A DNA stretch of 64,000 bases from Volutella citrinella (lineage: Eukaryota; Ascomycota; Sordariomycetes; Hypocreales; Nectriaceae), in contig JAWZSP010000007.1 in assembly GCA_034401135.1 (NCBI GenBank), positions 3,658,001-3,722,000 of the forward strand. Direction: 5' to 3'. Shown one piece after another: positions 56,840 through 64,000 of the stretch (positions are counted from its first letter, which is position 1; every line of letters starts with the position of its first letter). A program made the position numbers and the translations under genes. The notes under the pieces are model-generated. The model was not told where the DNA came from. It saw only the letters and a list, made by a program, of their open reading frames with translations, and did no database searches.

Positions 56840-58262
56840 AAGCCCGACCCCTTCGGCACCATGGGATCAAGCATCCCGTCAGGCCCTTCCCCGTTACCCG
56901 CAATCTGTCTCGCTTCCCCGTTCCGAATGCCCGCTCAAGCCCTTGCCCTCCTTTGCCGCTGATTTGCAGGAGCGGTTGCAACTGCTGTCGCTTGTGCCCT
57001 GCAGTAGGTGCGTGTGTATGAGCTGTGCTACCTCGTGAGATGCTCTCGTTTTCGCTGGCTTGCTTGCTTTTGTTTTGGTTGGCCTTGGCAACGTATAATC
57101 GACACCAACCAGCACCTGGTTTCCCGCGAAGGATGACCGAACAGCTTCATTGGCCGTGTCTGCATCAAATACAACGACAATCAAACTGCAGCGGGCATTG
57201 CATCAGCACTGGGACACGGACGCAACCCCTCACCGGCCGGCTGGGACTGGTCCGGACCCGGCAAGATGACGACCTAAGAAGAGCTCGGCGATTACTCTCA
57301 GGCGCATTTAACGGAGCCATCATTCAGCCACGCAGCTAAGCTGCTGCGCCTGTCTCATCTCAGCTCAACGATTGCTTTAGCCATGTTGTTTGCGAGTCAC
57401 CTCGATCTGGCTAATCCATGGCTTGCGTGGCATTGGATGAGCCACGGACGCGCAGCCGCTTGTTACTCTCGTACTTCGGACCGAGATAAACACCACATGC
57501 ACACTATTGGTGCACTCGACTGACGCGATTTCGCCATGGCCGACCTCGACCGGCGCTGCAGCATCGTTGTTCCCTGACGCGCATAGAGGACTGCCCCCAC
57601 TGCACCCTTGGCTTGGATGCTACTACTTGATGGCGATTGAGCTTGGTAGCGCAGAGCACTATGCAACCCCCTGGCGCCCCTGGAATTCGTGTCTGTCAGG
57701 CATCGATCCTGCCTGAATCCACAAACGGTGCTGTGCTTGTCTGATCTGCCTCCAATTGCACATTGGGATTCTCGGAAGACTGCGCCCACTGCAGGGCATC
57801 CATACCCGGACCCGCCGTGGCTACTATTTGCTTGGGGTGTCGCAGTTTGGCTACGAAAGCAGAAACGAATGGAAACCACCTCTTTATCGACATTGAAGCA
57901 CCCACCGCAGACGAACAAGCCAAGGAACCGAGCCACCAAAGCAAAGCAAAGCAAAGCAGAGCGAAGCGAAACAGAGCAGATCGCACTGTCGTGCCACGCA
58001 CCACCTAGTATCCTAGGTAGAGAAGCTGTAGTCAGCCGTCCTATCGCACGCTCCCTTCACTTCCGTCCCCCAGCTTTGCAGCCAAGCGTTTCGGCACGCG
58101 CCCCAGCCTCACCATTCGGGTTGGGGCATTTGCTCACTCGCGTCTGCAGCGTCCGTCAGCTTTCATCTCCCGCACAACCCGCCCATCTCGCGACCCTCTC
58201 AAGGGCCCCTCCTTTGTATCCATCGCTGACACCTTGCGTCAACAGACGGCAAACCTAGCGAC
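56840..58262. other. Probable SKT5 upstream and leader region
   Basis: About 1.4 kb without a supported gene. It contains an (AAAGC)4 tract near 57938-57958, a CCTAGGTAG motif near 58012 and CT-rich sequence just before the SKT5 ATG. Confidence 0.5.
57937..57958. repeat. (AAAGC)4 simple repeat
   Basis: Four near-perfect AAAGC units in intergenic DNA upstream of SKT5. Confidence 0.7.
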
Positions 58263-61200
58263 ATGCCTCCCCCACAGCTGGGCGCAACGTTTGTCCCCGG
58301 CGGCTGGGACGACTATTATATGCCCGAAGTCGTGGCGCCCGCTCCGCAACGGTATGTTTTGCTGCGACACTCTTCCCCTCTACAGCCCCTCTCCCCTTGC
58401 GCGGCGGCCTCTTGCTCGCTTTCGCGTCCAGCAGTGCCACGGTGCTCATTACCTCGAGTCCACTTGTTTCGTCGTCTGTCGTCAGCACCCGCCCCCGAAA
58501 ACAAGGAAAGGCGCAGTGAAAACCCTACGCCAAACCCGCTACATCCCCGGGCTGCCCCCAGCTTCCGCCCTCCCCCTCCCAGGCCTCCCTTGTCCCCTGC
58601 CCGCTTCCCTCCCGCCTGGCCCAAATTGGGCACTACCGCCAAAGGTGGGGCGCGCTGACGATTCTCTCCTTGTATCTAGGGTAACCCCTCAGGTCCCCCA
58701 AAACATGCAGGACGGCCTACAGCGCATGGAGCTTGAGGCTACTTCTGTCGAGCCCCGATCCAGCACTGAACAAGGCCCCCGTCATTCCCGCGAACCCTCT
58801 CTCTCGACCTACATCAACCCCAGGGGATCCGACCCGCCCCGGACCCAGGCCGCTGCCGCTGCCGCCAAGGTCTCGGACGACGACATCAAAGCATACCGTT
58901 CCACCAACGACGGTCGCACCGAGCGCCTCGACACCATGAACTTCGACGCCCCCTCCTTCTCGCCTTTCCCCAAGGTCAAGGGTGACAACATCCCCCCGAC
59001 CGACGAGGAGAAGGAGGAGATTCTCTGGAACGCGCGCAAGCACGTCCTCCACTCACAGAATGTGTCGATGCAGATAACATGGGCCCGTGACGTCCTCTCA
59101 TGGGCGGAGATCGCCCAGGAAGCTGTCATGCGCGAGAACCCCGACAAGGGCCGCCCGAGCACGCCCCGAATCGAACACGAGCTGCGCCTGGATGCCATTA
59201 ACATCATCACCTACTTGGCTCAACAGGAACACCCCGAGGCTCTGTACATGAGATCCAAGTGGCTCGAATTTGGCAAGTTTGGTAATCGTGTCGACAAGCG
59301 AGATGCCTATCTTGGTTACAAGCGTGCCGCGGAGCTGGGCCACTGCCGGTCCGAATACCGCATGGGCATGTTGTACGAACAGTCAAATGACATGTCCAAG
59401 GCCAAGGAACACTACTACCGTGGTCTCAGCGGTAAGGACTCTGCTTCACTGTACCGAATGGGTATGATGAGTCTCCTAGGCCAGCACGGCGAGACCAAGG
59501 ACTATCAGACCGGTCTCGAGCGGATACAGGCTGCTGCCGACAGCTCCGATGAGGATGCCCCCCAAGGCGCCTATGTATACGGAATGTTGATTGGGCGGGA
59601 CCTTCCAGACATCACTATCCCCGAAGGTCTTCTCGCGCCCAACCCCCAGACGGCAAAGATGTACGTCGAGAAGGCTGCGTATCTGGGCTTCGCAAAGGCA
59701 CAGCTCAAGATGGGCCAGACCTACGAGCTGTGCCAATTCGGCTGCGAGTTCAACCCCTCCTACTCCCTCCATTACTACGGATTGGCTGCTAAGCAAGGCC
59801 TTCCTGAGGCTGCGTTGGGAGTCAGCCGATGGTTCCTGTTTGGATATGAAGGTGTCTTCAAGAAGAATGAGTCGCTGGCCTACAAGTACGCTCACGAGGC
59901 TGCATCGGCTAAGCTTGCCACGGGAGAATTCGCCATGGGATACTACTCGGAGATTGGTATTCACATCGACAAGAATCTTGCCGAGGCCCGAAAGTGGTAT
60001 CAGCTTGCTGCCGAGCACGGCAACAAGGACGCCATTGGCCGTCTAGAGTCCCTCGATGCCGACCAGTCGCTGTCGAAGGCAGACCACGAAACCACAACCC
60101 TCACCCGCATCAAGTCCCAGCACGGTTCCATGCGGGGCAAACGACCGGATCGCTTCAAGCAACCGCAACAGATGCCCACACTGAGCGAGAATGCCCCCCC
60201 ACGCTCGCCCACCGCCGATGCTCCTGCAGTGCCCGGCAAGCTGCAGTCCGCAGGCACCTCTCCTGGGGTCACGCCAAACCCTTCTCCTGGCCTTCGACCC
60301 ACTCTCGTCTCCGAGCACGTCCAGTTTCCCGACCCCTCACGAGCCTCTTTTGTTGTTCCCGCCTCGGACCGCCCGCCGGCCTTCAATGTCAGACTTGACG
60401 CAGGCCAACCACCACAGCTTGCACGGCCCCAATCTGCAGCCCCCTACCCCGAGGATGATAGACCTTCTCTTGCAATCAGGTCCAAGTCCACCGCTCCTTA
60501 TCCCGAAGATGACGTACAGTCCGGCCCGTACGGAGGCCCCGGAGCTCGTCACCCCCAGGGCCCGGTAGCCGACCGCCCATCTAGTGCCTTTGGTATCAAG
60601 CCCCAGGCCTCTGGCCCCCGTCCCATGCCGTCTTCTCAATCGATGGGCAACCTCCCTGGGCCCGGTGGGCGCCCCGATCCTCGCGGTAGAGTCGCGTCAG
60701 CGGGAGACCCCAACGGGCCACCCCCTGGTGGTTATCGGGGCAATGCTATGGGGCCTGGGCCTGGTCCCGGTCCCGGTGGCCCGTCTGGACGCCCCTTCCC
60801 CGAAGACGACGGCTACGGACGGCCTGGAAGTGCCGCGCCGTATCCTAACCAAGGTCCTGGAGGCAACCGGCTACCTCCCCCTGGGGGCCCCAACTACGAG
60901 CGATTCTCCCGCGTCCCTGGCGCTGCTGGTCGCCCTGAAAGGATGAGCTCGCTCCCCCAGAACCAGCAAGGCCCACCACCGCACCAAGGAGGTCCGCCTC
61001 CTCAAGACAGGCCGCCCTACCAAGGAGGACCACCCCACCAGGGAGGACCGCCTCACCAGGGAGGACCACCATACCAAGGAGGTCCGCCGCCTGGCCAACA
61101 CCGGGCCCCTAGCGCTCAGCCCCGACCACCACTTGCCTCCGGGCCCGGAGGCCCTGGCCGGGTAGGCAGCGCGCCTGTAGGCCAGATGCAGAGGCCGGAT

Positions 61201-61423
61201 GGAAGGCCAAGCCCTGGCCCCAGCCCGGCCCCCAGCGCCATGTCAGGGCCACCGCAACCCTCCAAGCCGCCACCCGGCAAGGGCCCTGCTACGTTTGAGG
61301 ACATGGGCATTCCTCAGGGCAAGCAAGATAGCGACTGTGTAAGTCTCCCATCACCTTACCTTATCATTCAACCTAGTAGCATCTTGATTGGACTAATACG
61401 TGAACCTACAGGTTATCATGTAA
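58263..61423 (+). CDS. Chitin synthase activator Skt5/Chs4, Sel1-repeat protein with CAAX box
   Basis: Activator and membrane anchor of class IV chitin synthase (yeast Chs3). Exons 58263-58351, 58680-61338 and 61412-61423 give 919 aa. A short N-terminal exon (MPPPQLGATFVPGGWDDYY) is joined across a 328 bp intron with a GCTGAC branch. The conserved block begins at about MNFDAPSFSPFP, followed by Sel1 repeats (RSEYRMGMLYEQSNDMSKA, KAQLKMGQTYELC, LPEAALGVSRWFLFG, AEARKWYQLAAEHGNKDA). The last ~280 residues are Pro/Gly-rich with GGPPHQ repeats. The final exon is only 12 nt and adds V-I-M after Cys, so the protein ends CVIM, a farnesylation box like that of yeast Chs4. If the 73 bp last intron is retained, the frame stays open to 61608 and the box is lost. 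Confidence 0.95.
61021..61092 (+). repeat. 18-bp tandem repeat coding GGPPHQ-type units
   Basis: Four consecutive 18-nt units in the SKT5 tail, each coding a variant of Q-G-G-P-P-(H/Y). Silent differences between units are visible. Copy number could vary between strains. Confidence 0.8.
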
Positions 61424-63283
61424 ATGCTAGCGGACTAGGACAAAAGGGAACAAGGGTTTGCTGTGACTCGCTGTCAGCAGCAGCGTGTCTATTGATGGTG
61501 GTTGACTTGATGAATCTATTTGCACAGCTGCGCAGACGGTTGGAGTGGGTTGCGGCATGGATGACACGATGGATATATCTGGAGCGGGATGCTTTTTGCG
61601 CGAATTGAGAGCTGGGAGGGAGCTTGGGGCTTGGCTGGTCATGTACACTCTGTTGCAACTGGTTGAAGCAGCAGCAGTCACGGACGATGTTACCGTCGGG
61701 CCCCCCAGCAAACAAGTTCCCATGAACTATGGGGCGGATGCCTTCGGCTGGTGCAGGATTTAGGCATTGTAGTGGATAATTGGATTGCCGCACCCACGAT
61801 ATGTTGCACATGATGGCTGGCTGTGTCCGAGGTGAGATGGACACAACTGGCCATGTGCATCCAAAAACAAATGATAGCGTGCCCAAACAAATCTTGATAT
61901 GTGATGTGTATTTGGTTCGGTCTTTCAGCTGCTCATCTTTGTTTGAACATAGGTGAGAAGATTATGCATGCATGGGGCCGGTGAAGGGTTGACTCTTCAT
62001 GCAAGCCACCTCTCTCGGGGCGTTCTTTTGACCAACAGCGCTACCTACCTTATGTACCTATTCTGTCAGGCGCAGAGCTTCCAGAGAGTCCAGAGAGGGA
62101 CAAGGCAACTGGGCGCGGCCATGTTGTTTGGTGTCCGTGTGTTGGTCGAGAGTCGATAGAGTGGTAGCACAAGTCGATGCCGTTTCCCGCTGCATCGGTC
62201 CTTGTTTGGCTTTGAAAGAGTCACCTGGCCAGGTGAGATGGCCTGGAAACCCCCCGCAAGTCTCGGCAGCGAGCAAGGGCGCCGGCGGTAGACTGTGACT
62301 GGTTCTCACTTCGTGTTCGTTCCCACATCCCGTTTGATGCTGTTTGGAGAGCCTTGTGCGCCACGACGGCGCGCCATGCAGGAGGCCGGTCAGGCAGGCG
62401 ACACAGTAAGGCTTCAACTTCGCCCGCCTGAACGAGTCATGGGACGATCTGGGAAAAGAGAAAAGAAGAAGAAAAAAGAAAACACATGGGGCATGCATGC
62501 TACAGTTCGGGGGGGCCGTTGATTGTTCGTTGCAGTACCAAAAGCCCAGCAGCTGGGTGTGTTTGATCTCAACTGCCGATGGTCCAGGTATCGCCTTATG
62601 GATACCTATCAATTATGCCTCCCACATCGCCTCTTGTTTGGCATTCAAACCAAGCCGTGCGAGCTGCATAGTGCAATTGTTTGCACTTTTTCCATGGAAC
62701 CGTGAAGAAGCCTGAGGGCTCAGGAGTCTGCCCCAGCCGGACGGGTGGCTGCACTTGGCCGGTTTGCCAGCTGCCAGTCGCCAGCTGCCAGCCTGATCTC
62801 CCTGCTGGGTACTAAAAACTGGGAAGCCGCATCATTTTTCGTCTGCTGAAAGCTTCGCGTCTACATGCACGCTGCCTCCCGCTCTGGTTGTCCATTTGTC
62901 GAAAACTTGATCTTTCCGTCCCGCCACCTGAGGTTTCGCTACCCGCCGCAACGTCGACTCGGGCTGACAGCCTTGAGACTTTCCCCTGCAACTGGAAGGC
63001 CGTACTGTACTTGAGCTCTGCCTGTTTGCCCGCCAAATCACAGCCGCTTGTCTGCCGAAACGAGTGTTGCCTACCTTAGTGTTTCGCCGCCCTTGATCTT
63101 TGACCGAATACCCACGTGTAAGCCAAGCATCGTGTCAAGAAAGTCAGGTTGACTGATCAACCATCTTGCTATTTAGAAGACCGTATTGTTCGAACAACTT
63201 TTGTCTAAAACCCAAGAAGAAAACCCGAAAAACAACAACAAAAAAAAAAAACACCACCTGCTATCGTCTACCCGTCATTCACA
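61424..63283. other. Intergenic region, SKT5 to DUF6606 gene
   Basis: About 1.86 kb. No supported protein frame beyond the read-through of the SKT5 intron. A CTACCTACCTTATGTACCTA motif lies near 62041. The last 60 bases before the next ATG are A-rich with an A12 run and look like a leader. Confidence 0.55.
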
Positions 63284-64000
63284 ATGAAGAGCAAAACATC
63301 CGCCGAGGCCCCACAGCCCGACAAGCCAAGATACAAGCATCCAGACCTGTCAGTCAACGAATCGTTGTACTACCACCTTGCATTACCTCCAAGGCTGCCC
63401 CAGAGAGAGGATCCGAAGCTCGCCACCGTCGAGAACGGTATCGTGGAGCGGCTCATTTTGTCCGCTCGACGGATGCGCGATGTATCTACGGACGAGTTTT
63501 CCGCAGTATGGGATGCTGTTTTCCGCAGCTTGCAGGCCACAAAGATCGTCAACTCGGGCTGCCGCGTTGACCGCAACATGCTTGCCGGAGAACTGCGGGC
63601 GCTGACCTCGTCGGATTTCCTTGTCGTGCATGTGCATAGCCAAAACTGTGCACTCTTCGTTCACCGTACAAACGAGTAAGTACTTATCAAGACGTCGGTA
63701 TGCTTCGGTATCCTTATCTAATGCTTAGTAGTGTCGACAAAGGGCCGTCGGTTATATTCGAGGCCTACGAGGCGGCGCCACGGAATGAAGATGTCATGGC
63801 CACGGACAACGCTCTTGAATGGGAGTTCCCTGGTGGTGCAGCCGAAGTCCCACTCGAGACCTTCAAGGCAGCAGGATTCATTAACACCTTGTCCTCCTTC
63901 CTTGAAAAGGCATCTCGCGAAGTTTTGAAGGACTTTTCGGCCCAGGCCTTCAAAGCCGGATCCGTCCTCTTCGAGAATCGAGATACACCCGAGCCCACGG
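63284..64000 (+). CDS. Start of a large DUF6606-family protein (partial, runs off the right edge)
   Basis: Only the N-terminal ~220 residues are in the window. Exon 1 is 63284-63675; exon 2 starts at 63729 (or 63732) and is open to the edge. Blocks such as ESLYYHLALPPRLPQRED, LRALTSSDFLVVHVHSQN, VIFEAYEAAPRNEDVMATDN and LEWEFPGGAAEVPLETF match the start of the fungal DUF6606 domain as I recall it. Members are usually around 3,000 aa and also carry DUF3638 and DUF3645 regions; no function is firmly established. The intron is 53 or 56 bp with a TAGTAG tandem acceptor. Family placement is from memory of the motif pattern. Confidence 0.8.

Noticed and set aside
1..64000. Secondary-metabolite cluster, transposon, viral insert or horizontally transferred island
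   Set aside because: No PKS/NRPS, transposase, reverse transcriptase, integrase or terminal repeats seen. All identified genes are conserved fungal core or family genes with uniform intron style.

Overview
This window is nuclear DNA of a filamentous ascomycete. The support is short introns (about 50-100 bp, GTNNGT...CTAAC/CTGAC...YAG), gene bodies with strong C/G third-position preference, and a fungus-specific core gene set: a white-collar-1 photoreceptor with a LOV insert, an Fks1 glucan synthase, a Skt5 chitin synthase activator and a DASH-complex subunit. Gene style and content suggest Sordariomycetes, probably Hypocreales; I cannot name the genus. I see no transposon, rRNA, tRNA, CRISPR array or bacterial-style operon.

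Layout. 1-11 kb holds small housekeeping genes: a Dam1-like kinetochore subunit (+), Bud20 ribosome-export factor (-), a Csr1-like Sec14 lipid-transfer protein (+), a HIT-family nucleotide hydrolase (-), Mog1 (+) and a GCNA-like SprT protease with HMG box (-). After a 4.4 kb gene-free interval, 15-26 kb carries three same-strand envelope genes: FKS1, LCB1 (serine palmitoyltransferase subunit 1) and a secreted GH17 glucanase. At 27-32 kb are a NYN-domain protein and an Sds23-like CBS protein (both -). 33-43 kb carries a Kap121-type importin and WC-1 (both +). At 43-53 kb, UDP-glucose:glycoprotein glucosyltransferase (-) and alpha-COP (+) are divergent. Rpn12 (-) follows, then a 4.2 kb gap, Skt5/Chs4 (+), and the start of a very large DUF6606-family gene that runs off the right edge.

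Themes. Several genes act on the cell envelope and secretory route: FKS1 makes beta-1,3-glucan, GH17 remodels it, Skt5 activates chitin synthase, LCB1 starts sphingolipid synthesis, UGGT checks glycoprotein folding and alpha-COP runs Golgi-to-ER retrieval. Others serve nuclear transport (Kap121, Mog1), protein turnover (Rpn12, GCNA-like protease) and light sensing (WC-1). The neighbours need not share regulation.

Exon structures were built by hand by joining reading frames at splice consensus sites and checking phase; every multi-exon model sums to an intact frame. The most useful second-look items are the Tyr at the first position of Fks1 hot spot 1, a 12-nt last exon that completes the Skt5 CAAX box, a 15-nt microexon carrying two HIT-triad histidines, a likely GC-AG intron in the Dam1 homologue, the GCNA-like protease, the large DUF6606 gene, and a dispersed CCTAGGTA-type motif found only in intergenic DNA among the copies I noticed. 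I found no convincing wholly new multi-gene system.
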